From NCBI RefSeq assembly GCF_025290915.1, contig NZ_JAOCQE010000044.1:1-34655 (forward strand): a stretch of DNA of 34,655 nucleotides. Reading direction: 5' to 3'. Shown one piece after another: positions 14,544 through 22,611 of the stretch. The notes under the pieces were generated by a model. That model saw nothing but the letters and a program-made list of their open reading frames with translations, did no database searches and had not been told where the DNA came from. Positions within the stretch are counted from its first letter, which is position 1; each line of letters starts with the position of its first letter. The DNA is from Streptomyces sp. 15-116A (GTDB taxonomy: Bacteria; Actinomycetota; Actinomycetes; Streptomycetales; Streptomycetaceae). Both the position numbers and the translations under genes were made by a program.

Positions 14544-15221
14544 ATGCGCGCTCCCGATCCGGACTTCCTGCGGACCACCCGTGACTCGTACGACGCGATC
14601 GCCGAGGACTACACCGGCCGCTTCGCGGACGGCCTGGCCGACCTCCCGCTGGAACGCGCCCTGCTCACCGCGTTCGTGGAGCTGGCCGGGGAGGGCGACG
14701 GTGAGGGCGTACGGGCGCCTGTGGCGGATCTGGGCAGCGGGCCGGGGTATGTCACCGCCCGGCTGGACCGGCTCGGGGTGCCGGTGTTCGGTGTGGACGT
14801 CTCGCCGCGCATGGTGGCGCTGGCCCGTGCGGCGCATCCCGGGCTGCGCTTCCACGTGGGGTCGATGACGGAGCTGGATCTGCCGGCCGGGTCGCTGGGC
14901 GGCATCGTGGCGCGGTACTCGATCATCCATGTGCCCGACGAACATCTGCCGTCCCTGTTCGCCGAGTTCCACCGGGTGCTGGCCCCGGGCGCGCCGGTCC
15001 TGCTGGCCTTCCAGTCCGGGGAGGAGGACGGCACGCTGCACATGGACGAGCGGTTCGGCCGGCCCATCTCGCTCGACTACTACTGGCGCTCCCCCGGCTC
15101 GGTGATCGCCCCTCTCCGCAAGGCCGGGCTGGAGCTCACGGCCCAGGTGATGCGGGAGCCGGAGGGCGAGGAGAAGCGGCCCCGCGCCCTGCTGATGGCG
15201 CGGAGGCCGAACGGATCCTGA
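14544..15221 (+). CDS. Class I SAM-dependent methyltransferase
   Basis: The protein has 225 residues. Motif I is VADLGSGPGYVTARL (about residue 68), followed by GVDVSPRMVALAR, the acidic ribose-binding region, and ARYSIIHVPDEHLPSLFAEFHRVLAPG, the motif IV-VI region of the Methyltransf_11/25 group that acts on small molecules. The N-terminus RTTRDSYDAIAEDYTGRF is typical of this group. The substrate is unknown. The ATG lies only 11 bp after the palindromic repeat element. It converges on the sialyltransferase-like gene with a six-base gap, so it is not clearly part of the glycopolymer operon. Confidence 0.9.
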   Translation: MRAPDPDFLRTTRDSYDAIAEDYTGRFADGLADLPLERALLTAFVELAGEGDGEGVRAPVADLGSGPGYVTARLDRLGVPVFGVDVSPRMVALARAAHPGLRFHVGSMTELDLPAGSLGGIVARYSIIHVPDEHLPSLFAEFHRVLAPGAPVLLAFQSGEEDGTLHMDERFGRPISLDYYWRSPGSVIAPLRKAGLELTAQVMREPEGEEKRPRALLMARRPNGS

Positions 15222-15227
15222 GCGAGA

Positions 15228-16292
15228 TCACACCGCCGGGACCGCCGCCAGGCGGTGGGCGTCGCGGGCCGTGTCCGTCACGCCGGAGAGGAAGCCCTGG
15301 GCGCGCGGTGAGGCGTGCTCGGTGAGCCAGGTGGGGTTGATGTCGCAGACCGCCACGCGGACGTCCGTGCCCGACAGGGCCAGCGGGAGGGTGTGGACGA
15401 CGGTGGAGGGGAAGCTGAGGATCGTGCTGCCGATCGGGCCCCGGCGGGCGATCAGTTCCAGGGGGAGTTCCGGGCGGATGATCTGCAGGCCCGTCTCGAC
15501 GGCGAGGCGGTGGAGTTTCTCCGTGCTCTCGCGGCGGTGGGCGAAGTAGCGGGCCGCCCCGTGCTTGGCGGCAAGGGAGCGGACGGCCTCCAGGTAGGCG
15601 TCGGCGTCGACCACGCCGGTCTCCACCAGGGACGTGCCCACCAGGTCGGCGCCCTTGGTGATGCGGGGCGGGCCGAAGCGGGCGCGGGTCCAGGCGAAGG
15701 TGTTGGCGGTGACGGTGACGCCGGGCGGGGTGTCCTCCATCGGCATGGAGGAGAAGACCTCGACGCTGCGCTTCCCGCCCGGGGTGAGGCGGCGGCGGGC
15801 GGCGGCGGAGACCGGGGCGAGGAGGAGGTCGCGGGGGCCGGGGCGCCCGCCCTTGCGGTGCCAGCGCACCAGGCGTTCGCCGCGGGCCAGCTGTCCGACG
15901 AACTCCATGGTGGCGGTGCCGTCGTCGACGACCACGACGTCGCGGGCGCGGGTGATGGTCAGCAGCAGCTGGACGTAGCGGGAGAAGGGGTCGCCGAGCA
16001 GGACGCGGTGGGCGCGGCGCAGGAGGGCGGTGAGGCCGCCGATGGTCTGCAGGGGCGCGGTGGGGCCGCTTCTCGCCTCCTCCCAGCGGACCGTGTGGCC
16101 CTCCTCGCGGGCGAGTTCGGACATGCGGCGCAGCTGGCCGCGGGTCATGGGGTCGACGGGGGACAGCACCACGAGGGTGAGCCCCGCGCCGGGAGCGTGC
16201 GCGTGCGCCCACTCCAGCACGTTCAGCAGTTGTACCGGGCTCTCGACGAAGGCGAGAGTGTGGGGGCCGGCGTTCCCGGCGCGGGGGCTCAT
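15228..16292 (-). CDS. GT52/polysialyltransferase-like glycosyltransferase
   Basis: The protein has 354 residues. The N-terminal FVESPVQLLNVLEWA is the opening strand-helix seen in bacterial capsule sialyl- and polysialyltransferases (GT52 and POLYST groups). VVVVDDGTATMEF supplies the acidic D-D-G motif, YFAHRRES stands where the H-P type motif is expected, and SFPSTVVHTLPLAL matches the Ser/Thr pair motif that binds the CMP phosphate. It probably moves a nonulosonic acid from its CMP form in the cytoplasm. It is the last gene of the leftward operon, 46 bp after the NeuB-like gene. Family assignment is by motif only. Confidence 0.78.
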   Translation of the reverse strand: MSPRAGNAGPHTLAFVESPVQLLNVLEWAHAHAPGAGLTLVVLSPVDPMTRGQLRRMSELAREEGHTVRWEEARSGPTAPLQTIGGLTALLRRAHRVLLGDPFSRYVQLLLTITRARDVVVVDDGTATMEFVGQLARGERLVRWHRKGGRPGPRDLLLAPVSAAARRRLTPGGKRSVEVFSSMPMEDTPPGVTVTANTFAWTRARFGPPRITKGADLVGTSLVETGVVDADAYLEAVRSLAAKHGAARYFAHRRESTEKLHRLAVETGLQIIRPELPLELIARRGPIGSTILSFPSTVVHTLPLALSGTDVRVAVCDINPTWLTEHASPRAQGFLSGVTDTARDAHRLAAVPAV

Positions 16293-16338
16293 CGACGTAC
16301 GACCGTTCCCGTCGTCGTAAGGGGTGGGACTGGGGGGC

Positions 16339-17274
16339 TCAGACGGTCAGCGGCTCGCCGGCCGCCGCGGCGATCTCCGCCTCGGCGACGACGCCGGGGA
16401 CCCGGCGCAGCTTCTTCATCGGGCCCAGCTCGGACTCGTAGACCTTCTTCACGCCGTCACCGAGGGACGCCTCGATGGTGCGGATGTCGCGCACCAGGCG
16501 CGTCAGGCCCTGCGGCTCGACGGAGGCGGCCTGGTCGGAGCCCCACATGGCGCGGTCGAGGGTGATGTGACGCTCGACGAAGCAGGCGCCGAGGGCGACG
16601 GCGGCGAGGGTGGTCTGCAGGCCGGTCTCGTGGCCGGAGTAGCCGATCGGGACGTTCGGGTACTCCTGCTGGAGGGTGTTGATGACCCGGAGGTTCAGCT
16701 CCTCGGCCTTCGCCGGGTAGGTGGAGGTGGCGTGGCAGAGCAGGATGTTGTCGCTGCCGAGCACCTCGACCGCGTGGCGGATCTGCTTCGGGGTGGACAT
16801 GCCGGTGGAGAGGATGATCGTGCGGCCGGTGGCGCGCAGTTCGCGCAGCAGGTCGTCGTCCGTCAGCGACGCCGAGGCGACCTTGTGGGCGGGCACGTCG
16901 AACTTCTCCAGGAAGGCGACGGCCTCGGTGTCCCACGGGGAGGCGAACCAGGCGATCCCCTTCTCCTTGCAGTACGCGTCGATCTGGCGGTACTCGTCCT
17001 CGCCGAACTCCACGCGGTGGCGGTAGTCGATGTACGTCATCCGGCCCCAGGGGGTGTCGCGCTCGATGTCCCACTGGTCGCGCGGGGTGCAGATCTCGGG
17101 CGTGCGCTTCTGGAACTTGACCGCGTCGCAGCCGGCGTCGGCGGCGGCGTCGATCAGCTTGAACGCGTTGTCGAGGTCGCCGTTGTGGTTGATGCCGATC
17201 TCGCCGGTGATGTAGACGGGGCGGCCGGGGCCGGCCTCGCGGGAACCGAGCGTGCGGATGCGGGAGTTGCTCAT
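16339..17274 (-). CDS. neuB: NeuB-type nonulosonate synthase lacking the SAF domain
   Basis: The protein has 311 residues. The TIM-barrel synthase condenses phosphoenolpyruvate with a six-carbon sugar to give a nine-carbon sialic-acid-type sugar. GEIGINHNGDL holds the catalytic Glu, DAVKFQKR and LSTGMST line the PEP site, and IGYSGHETG with FVERHITLDR carry the two metal His. The chain stops soon after MKKLRRVPG, where the NeuB family normally continues into a SAF (antifreeze-like) domain that helps bind the sugar, so about 40-50 residues are absent. AAGGAAA precedes the ATG, and the gene follows the synthetase at 14 bp. No NeuC epimerase is nearby, which favours Kdn from mannose or mannose-6-phosphate over Neu5Ac. 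Confidence 0.92.
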   Translation of the reverse strand: MSNSRIRTLGSREAGPGRPVYITGEIGINHNGDLDNAFKLIDAAADAGCDAVKFQKRTPEICTPRDQWDIERDTPWGRMTYIDYRHRVEFGEDEYRQIDAYCKEKGIAWFASPWDTEAVAFLEKFDVPAHKVASASLTDDDLLRELRATGRTIILSTGMSTPKQIRHAVEVLGSDNILLCHATSTYPAKAEELNLRVINTLQQEYPNVPIGYSGHETGLQTTLAAVALGACFVERHITLDRAMWGSDQAASVEPQGLTRLVRDIRTIEASLGDGVKKVYESELGPMKKLRRVPGVVAEAEIAAAAGEPLTV

Positions 17275-17288
17275 GACAGGGGGTTTCC

Positions 17289-18539
17289 TTACTGGGGGAG
17301 GGAATCGAGGGAGGGGCCGAGGATCCAGCCGGCGATCTCCCGGATGGCGCCGTCACCGCCGGGGGCGGTGGTGACCGCGCGGGCGGCGCCGCGTACGACG
17401 TCGTGGGCGCTGCCGACCGCCACGGGCCAGCCCGCGAGGGCGAAGCACGGGAGGTCGTTGACGTCGTTGCCGACGTAGAGCACGCGCTCCGGCGCGATGC
17501 CCTGCTCCTCGCACCACTGCTTCAGTGCGAGGTCCTTGCGGTCGACGCCGTGCAGCACAGGGAGCTTGAGCTTGCGTGCGCGGGCGGCGACGACCGGGTT
17601 CTGTTCCGTGGACAGGATCAGCATCTTCAGGCCGCTTCTGCGCAGCGCGGCGATGCCGAGGCCGTCCCCGCGGTGCACGGCGACGAACTCCTGCCCGTTG
17701 GAGTCGATCAGCACCCTGTCGTCGGTCTGGGTGCCGTCGAAGTCGAGGACGAGCGCGTCGATGTCGTCGGCGGTCGGAAGGGCGCCGGGCCGGTTCGCGT
17801 CGAAGAGCGGCGCGAGGGCGCGGGCGCGGGCGAGGTCGTGCGGGTCGTCGATCTCCAGCACGCGGGCCGGGTCGGTGCGCACGAGCTCGGTACGGCCGAA
17901 GAAGCGGTGCCGGTGCGTACGGAATCCGTCCGCGTCCATGGCGTAGGCGGCACCGGTCTCCAGGAGGTCCTGGGGGCGGTCCTGGCGGCGGGGGCGGAAG
18001 GACTTGTCGTGGTTGACGCCGTAGCCACCGCTGGCGGCGGCGGGGTTGGCCTCGCTCGCCTCGTCGCCGTCGCGCCAGATGAAGCCGTGGAACGGGGCCA
18101 CGGTCAACGCCGTGTCGGCACCCTGCTCCGCGACCGCCGCGGCCACCCCGTCGATGTCCTCACGGATCAGGAACGGGCTGGTGCACTGCACCAGGAGGAC
18201 CACGTCCACGGACGCCCCGTGCAGGGCCTCGTGGGCCTCCATGGCGTGCAGCACGGCCGCCTCGGAGGTGGCGGTGTCCCCGGCGATGGCGGCGGGCCGC
18301 AGCACGACCTCGGCACCGGCCTGACGCGCGGCGGCGGCGATGGCCTGGTCGTCGGTGGAGACGACCACATCGGTGACATGCCGCGCGGCCAGGCACTCAC
18401 GCACGGCCCGGGCGATCAGCGGGATGCCACCGACAGGGGCGAGATTCTTCGCGGGCACGCCCTTGGACCCACCGCGCGCGGGAATGACGGCAAGCACCCG
18501 GCGCACGGAGGCGCCGACATCGGCCGAGGGTTGGGACAT
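17289..18539 (-). CDS. CMP-nonulosonate synthetase fused to a HAD phosphatase
   Basis: The protein has 416 residues from ATG 18539, with AAGGAG nearby upstream. The N-terminal cytidylyltransferase (about 10-240) opens with VIPARGGSKGVPAKNLAPVGG and has LLVQCTSPF, the NeuA/CMAS pattern. The C-terminal domain (about 260-410) is a C0-type HAD phosphatase like KdsC: Asp266 and Asp268 in DFDGT, Ser310 or Thr311, Lys335 and GNDVND with Asp359 and Asp362 are all present, so it should be active. The domain order is that of vertebrate CMAS, whose HAD part is degraded. It would remove the 9-phosphate and activate the sugar with CTP. It is the second gene of the leftward operon. Confidence 0.92.
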   Translation of the reverse strand: MSQPSADVGASVRRVLAVIPARGGSKGVPAKNLAPVGGIPLIARAVRECLAARHVTDVVVSTDDQAIAAAARQAGAEVVLRPAAIAGDTATSEAAVLHAMEAHEALHGASVDVVLLVQCTSPFLIREDIDGVAAAVAEQGADTALTVAPFHGFIWRDGDEASEANPAAASGGYGVNHDKSFRPRRQDRPQDLLETGAAYAMDADGFRTHRHRFFGRTELVRTDPARVLEIDDPHDLARARALAPLFDANRPGALPTADDIDALVLDFDGTQTDDRVLIDSNGQEFVAVHRGDGLGIAALRRSGLKMLILSTEQNPVVAARARKLKLPVLHGVDRKDLALKQWCEEQGIAPERVLYVGNDVNDLPCFALAGWPVAVGSAHDVVRGAARAVTTAPGGDGAIREIAGWILGPSLDSLPQ

Positions 18540-18572
18540 GGGGTCCGCTCCTTGAAAAGAGGGGGAGAGAGA

Positions 18573-18625
18573 CGCGCCCCTCAGGGGCGCGGGGAACTGC
18601 GCGACCAGCCCCGACGGCGCGGCAG
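18573..18625. repeat. Common Streptomyces intergenic hairpin inside the operon
   Basis: CGCGCCCC-TCA-GGGGCGCG is followed by GGGGAACTGCGCGACCAGCC, a repeat I recall as very frequent between Streptomyces genes. It fills most of the 92-bp gap between the first and second genes of the leftward operon and could weaken read-through. Confidence 0.6.
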
Positions 18626-18631
18626 CCGAAC

Positions 18632-19954
18632 TCACAGCTCCCCCATCCGCCGAATGACAGGGGCCACACGCTGCACACCGTGCCGATACGCACCCCGAGC
18701 CGCCCGCCGCACGATCTGCCGCACAGGCCCGGGCGACTTGTCAGCGGCGGGAGCCCCCGGCAGCGGCGCACCGTCCACCCCGAGGTGATGCCGCGCGAGG
18801 ATGCCGGGCAGATAACCGGGCGCGGTGACCGGCGTGTAGTAGGGGGTGAGCGGCGGCAGGTCACCCGAGGAGAGCAGCTTGGCGATCCGCCCACGCGCAG
18901 CGTCGAAGGCACTCTCGTACGCCCCGTCCGCAGCGACGCCTTGCCGCGCCACCCACTCCGCATCCGGCACCGGTCGATGCCCCGCATCGAGCTCATCCCA
19001 GGAGGCAAGGCACCCGGAGCCCACGAAGTGGTGGTTGCCCAGCGACTCACGTACGCCCAGGTCGGTGAGGACGGCGGTCGGAATCCGCCGGTGCAGTGAC
19101 TCGAGCGCGGCGGTGGAGCTGACGGTGACCAGCAGGTCGGTCCGGTCCAGGACCTCCCCCATGTGCCCGTACACCAGGCGGAAGTTGGCCGGCAGCTCCT
19201 GCTTCTGCGCCAGCTTCTGGTACGGCAGTTCCTCGATGTGCGTGGTGTGCTCGCCCGGCTTGGAGCGCAGCTTCAGCAGCACCTCGCGCTCGGGGTGCCG
19301 GCGGGCGTGTTCCACCAGCCGGTTCAGCAGGTACGTACGGTCCTTGCGGCTCTCCGGGACGGACGGCTGCGCGGCGAACACCACCGTGTACGGCTCGCGT
19401 TCGCCGGTGTACGCCGCACCGCCCAGGAACGGCAGCGCGACCTCGGTCACCGCGGAGGCGTCCGCGCCCACCCCCTCGTACACCGCGCGGAAGCGCTCCG
19501 CGTCCTGGCGGGAGTTGGCGAGGACGAGGTCGGCGCCGTGGCGCAGCAGCAGGCCGTCGGCGAGCTTCTCGTAGACGACGCCGACGTAGCCGGTGACGAC
19601 GACGGGCCGGTCCCGCCGGTCCTCCCAGACGCGCCGCAGGCCGTGCAGCATGGCCTGGACGCCGCCGCCGACGAGGGCGAGCACGAGGACGTCGTAGGTC
19701 TTCTCGCTCATCGCGCGCAGGAACTCGACCGCCGTCACCTCGCTGAGCGAGTCCGCGCGGACGCCGACCTCCGTCAGCTGGCGGGCGGTCGGGGTCGCAC
19801 GGCCGCGCAGCAGATAGCCGTCCAGCCGGATCTCCGGCCGGTCGGCGCCGCTGTGCGGGGCGATGCGGTTCGCGGTGAGCGCGCCCCATTTCCACCGGGT
19901 GTCGGAATCCGCGAGGACCGCCACCCGCAGGGCTTTCGTTGCACTTGCTGGCAC
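18632..19954 (-). CDS. DUF6716-like putative glycosyltransferase
   Basis: The protein has 440 residues. It starts with RVAVLADSDTRWKWG and has a second half with VVFAAQPSVPESRKDRTYLL, EVLLKLRSKPGEHTTHIEE and TDLLVTVSSTAALESLHRRIP. This resembles GT-B enzymes of the CDP-glycerol transferase and capsule synthesis type, with K-R near KPGEH and the SST motif at the nucleotide site. I recall it as the DUF6716 putative glycosyltransferase group. GTG 19954 has no ribosome binding site; TAGCGT lies seven bases upstream, which suggests a leaderless mRNA. It is the first gene of the leftward nonulosonate operon. Donor and acceptor are unknown. Confidence 0.82.
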   Translation of the reverse strand: MPASATKALRVAVLADSDTRWKWGALTANRIAPHSGADRPEIRLDGYLLRGRATPTARQLTEVGVRADSLSEVTAVEFLRAMSEKTYDVLVLALVGGGVQAMLHGLRRVWEDRRDRPVVVTGYVGVVYEKLADGLLLRHGADLVLANSRQDAERFRAVYEGVGADASAVTEVALPFLGGAAYTGEREPYTVVFAAQPSVPESRKDRTYLLNRLVEHARRHPEREVLLKLRSKPGEHTTHIEELPYQKLAQKQELPANFRLVYGHMGEVLDRTDLLVTVSSTAALESLHRRIPTAVLTDLGVRESLGNHHFVGSGCLASWDELDAGHRPVPDAEWVARQGVAADGAYESAFDAARGRIAKLLSSGDLPPLTPYYTPVTAPGYLPGILARHHLGVDGAPLPGAPAADKSPGPVRQIVRRAARGAYRHGVQRVAPVIRRMGEL

Positions 19955-19961
19955 GTCGAAG

Positions 19962-19967
19962 ACGCTA
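19962..19967 (-). promoter_or_regulatory. Leaderless -10 box of the leftward operon
   Basis: TAGCGT, then seven bases, then GTG. The stretch CTAGCGTCTTCGACGTG is a near copy of the one before the divergent GT2 gene (13 of 17 bases). Confidence 0.55.
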
Positions 19968-20139
19968 GGAAGGCATTTCTAGTAATCGCCCAACCCGAAT
20001 CCAACAAACGGTTAACAGCACACCGCCGAATGGCGAATCGGCCGCCCGCGAGGCCGAAAAACAGCCCACTTCACCACTTCGCCACGCGTCGTTCACCCTG
20101 GCTCAAGGTGCGGGTAAAGCCGAATGCCGGGCCGCCGCC

Positions 20140-20145
20140 TAACGT
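20140..20145 (+). promoter_or_regulatory. Leaderless -10 box of the rightward operon
   Basis: TAACGT, then seven bases, then GTG 20153. It mirrors the promoter at 19967. The 198-bp space between the two divergent genes is A+T-rich for this genome (19980-20060) and contains GGTTAAC. Confidence 0.55.
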
Positions 20146-20152
20146 CCATGAC

Positions 20153-21133
20153 GTGCTCAAGCTCTCTGTCATCGTGCCGTTCTACAACGTGCGGCAATAC
20201 GTCCCCGATGCCCTGCGGAGTCTTCGCGCGAACGCGCGCGACGACTTCGAATTCATTCTCGTCGACGACTGTTCCACCGATGGGACCGCGGAACTTCTCG
20301 CGCGCGCCGAGCGCGAGCTGCCGGGGGCGGTGCTGGTCAGACACGAGCGGAACGGCGGCCTGGCGACCGCCCGCAACACCGGTATCGACCGGGCACGCGG
20401 GGAGTATCTGACGTTCATGGACGGCGACGACTGGCTGGCGCCCGGCTACTACCCGCGGCTTCTCGCGGCGATCGAGGAGCTGGGCTGCGACTTCGTGCGC
20501 ACGGACCATGTGCAGTGCACGGCCCGCGCGCGCTCCGTGCAGCGGGTGCCGCACGGCCGTCGCAACGTGGTGCTGCCGCCGCGCGCGGCGATCCTGCCGG
20601 CGCACCGGACGACGTCCGTGGACTACGCCTTCGCCTGGGCGGGCATCTACCACCGCCGGCTGGTCGACCGGGGGCTGCTGCACTTCACCGACGGGCTGCG
20701 GACGGCGGAGGACCGCCCGTGGATCTGGAAGCTGCACCGGGAGGCGGAGTCGTTCGCGGTGACGAGCCTGCTCGGGGTGTTCTACCGGCGCGGGGTGGCC
20801 TCGTCGCTGACGCAGATCGGGGACGCCCGGCAGCTGGACTTCATCCGCGCCTTCGACCAGGTGGTGGAGGAGACCGCGGCGGATCCGGAGGCGGCGGCGC
20901 TGCTGCCGAAGGCGGTGCGCACGTACTGCGCGATCATCTCCCACCATCTGGGCACCATCGAGAAGTTCGAGGCGCCCGTGGCCCGGAAGCTGAAGGCGAT
21001 GAGCAGCGCGGCGCTGCGGCGGATGCCGCAGGACGTGCTCGACGACGCGCTCGCGTCGATGGACGCCGAGCGCGCCACGCGGCTGCGCCGGCTGCGACGA
21101 CGTCCCGTACCGGCCGTGGAGGTGGCGGCATGA
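20153..21133 (+). CDS. GT2 family glycosyltransferase
   Basis: The protein has 326 residues. The GT-A fold opens with LSVIVPFYNVRQYVPDAL, then EFILVDDCSTDGT, HERNGGLATARNTGIDRARGE and the metal-binding FMDGDDW at about residue 92. A C-terminal region of about 200 residues ends in a basic tail. GTG 20153 lies right before the first strand; no ribosome binding site is visible and TAACGT seven bases upstream fits a leaderless mRNA. The stop overlaps the next start as ATGA. It probably adds a hexose to the wall polymer or its linkage unit. Confidence 0.92.
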   Translation: MLKLSVIVPFYNVRQYVPDALRSLRANARDDFEFILVDDCSTDGTAELLARAERELPGAVLVRHERNGGLATARNTGIDRARGEYLTFMDGDDWLAPGYYPRLLAAIEELGCDFVRTDHVQCTARARSVQRVPHGRRNVVLPPRAAILPAHRTTSVDYAFAWAGIYHRRLVDRGLLHFTDGLRTAEDRPWIWKLHREAESFAVTSLLGVFYRRGVASSLTQIGDARQLDFIRAFDQVVEETAADPEAAALLPKAVRTYCAIISHHLGTIEKFEAPVARKLKAMSSAALRRMPQDVLDDALASMDAERATRLRRLRRRPVPAVEVAA

Positions 21134-22467
21134 CCACGCAGATCTTCATGGCGTCGACGCTGTACGGCACGGCGACGCTGGCCGCCGCCCTGGACGCCGG
21201 CTGTTTCGCCCCGGCCGACCGGCGCATCCTGCTGGTGTCGAACAACGCGGCGACTCCGGAGACGACCCCGGCCGTGGACGAGATGCCCGGCTTCGAGCGG
21301 CTGCGCGGCCGCTTCGACGACGTGCTGTCGTGGAACGAGGCCATCTTCCCCTTCCATCCGGGGGGTTGGGCGCCGCGCTACGAGGACGCGCCCCTGTGGG
21401 AACGCTACGCGCGGCTGGCATGGGGGCTCGGCGAGGACGATGTCACGCTCGCCGTGGAGTCGATCCAGGTCAACCCGGCGCTGGGGCTGGCGCAGATCTT
21501 CACGGACGCGCCCCTGACGGTGTACGCGGACGGTCTGATGAGCTACGGGCCGACCCGCAACAAGCTCGATCTGCTGGTCGGCACGCGAGTGGAGCGGCTG
21601 CTGCACCTCGATCTGGTGCCGGGGCTCGAGCCGTTGCTGCTGACCGAGTTCGAGGTCCCGGCGGAGGTGGTGCCCACGGCGGCGTTCACCAAGGTGCTGG
21701 CGGAACTGGTCGACACGGGCGCGGAGTTGCCGGAGATCGAGGAGCCCGCGCTGCTGCTGGGCCAGTATCTGTCGGCGCTGAACATCCTCTCCCCCGAGGA
21801 GGAGGAGAAGCTGCACGTCCGGATGCTGAAGAGTGTGGTCGAACTCGGCCACAGCCGGGTGGTGTTCAAGCCGCATCCGACCGCGCCGGCCCGCTTCACG
21901 CGGCTGCTGGAGGAGGAGGCCGAGCGGCTCGGCGCCGAACTGACGGTGCTGGACACGCCGGTGCTCGCCGAGGTGCTGTACCAGCGGATGCGTCCGGCGC
22001 TGGTCGTCGGCTGCTTCTCCACGGCCCTGATCACGGCCTCCGCCCTGTACGGGCTGCCGGTGGCCCGGGTGGGCACGGAGCTGCTGCTGGACCGGCTGAC
22101 GCCGTTCGAGAACAGCAACCGCGTGCCCGTGACGATCGTGGACGCGCTGCTGCCCGAGCTGACGGACCGTGCGGCCGTCACGGAGAGCCGCCGGGGCCTG
22201 GACACCGACGCCCTCACCGAGCTGGTCCGGACGGTCGGATTCGCGATGCAGCCGAAGATCCTGCCGGACCTGCGGGGCGAGGCGGAGCGGTATCTGTCGA
22301 CGCGGCTGGACGGCACCACCTGGCGCTACTTCAAGAAGAAGCGTCTGACGTCCCTGGGGCTGCCCGGCGGGGTGCCCGCGCGGCTGGCGTTCCTGCCGCG
22401 CAACGCCACGGTGCGCCGGGTGGCCCGCAAGGCGCGGCGGCTGCAGCGGCGGGTGGTGCGGCGGTGA
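21130..22467 (+). CDS. Polysialyltransferase-family (POLYST-like) enzyme
   Basis: The protein has 445 residues. FMASTLYGTATLAAAL is the entry motif, LTVYADGLMSYGP the acidic motif with D-G, RVVFKPHPTAP the H-P motif and VVGCFSTALITASALYG the Ser/Thr motif. These are the features of bacterial polysialyltransferases that lengthen chains from CMP-sialic acid in the cytoplasm. The C-terminal 60 residues are rich in Arg and Lys and could hold the enzyme at the membrane. It is coupled to the GT2 gene by an ATGA overlap. Together with the product of 15228-16292 it is a candidate polymerase for a Kdn chain. Confidence 0.83.
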   Translation: MTTQIFMASTLYGTATLAAALDAGCFAPADRRILLVSNNAATPETTPAVDEMPGFERLRGRFDDVLSWNEAIFPFHPGGWAPRYEDAPLWERYARLAWGLGEDDVTLAVESIQVNPALGLAQIFTDAPLTVYADGLMSYGPTRNKLDLLVGTRVERLLHLDLVPGLEPLLLTEFEVPAEVVPTAAFTKVLAELVDTGAELPEIEEPALLLGQYLSALNILSPEEEEKLHVRMLKSVVELGHSRVVFKPHPTAPARFTRLLEEEAERLGAELTVLDTPVLAEVLYQRMRPALVVGCFSTALITASALYGLPVARVGTELLLDRLTPFENSNRVPVTIVDALLPELTDRAAVTESRRGLDTDALTELVRTVGFAMQPKILPDLRGEAERYLSTRLDGTTWRYFKKKRLTSLGLPGGVPARLAFLPRNATVRRVARKARRLQRRVVRR

Positions 22468-22523
22468 GCGGCGGTGAACACCGCACAAAGGCCAAGGAAA
22501 CGGTGGTGAAACGGGTCGTTACT

Positions 22524-22564
22524 CCATGGATTCCATGGTGAACTGACGTTCACCCCTCTAGGAT
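22524..22564 (+). promoter_or_regulatory. Promoter with adjacent palindromes before the methyltransferase gene
   Basis: CCATGG-ATT-CCATGG (22524-22538) is followed directly by GTGAAC-TGAC-GTTCAC (22538-22553) and then TAGGAT (22559-22564), a possible -10 box. The palindromes lie where a repressor would cover the -35 region. Confidence 0.4.
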
Positions 22565-22611
22565 CGCGGATGCCGCCCTCCCTCTTGTGCCACTCGAAGC
22601 GTGAGGCATCC

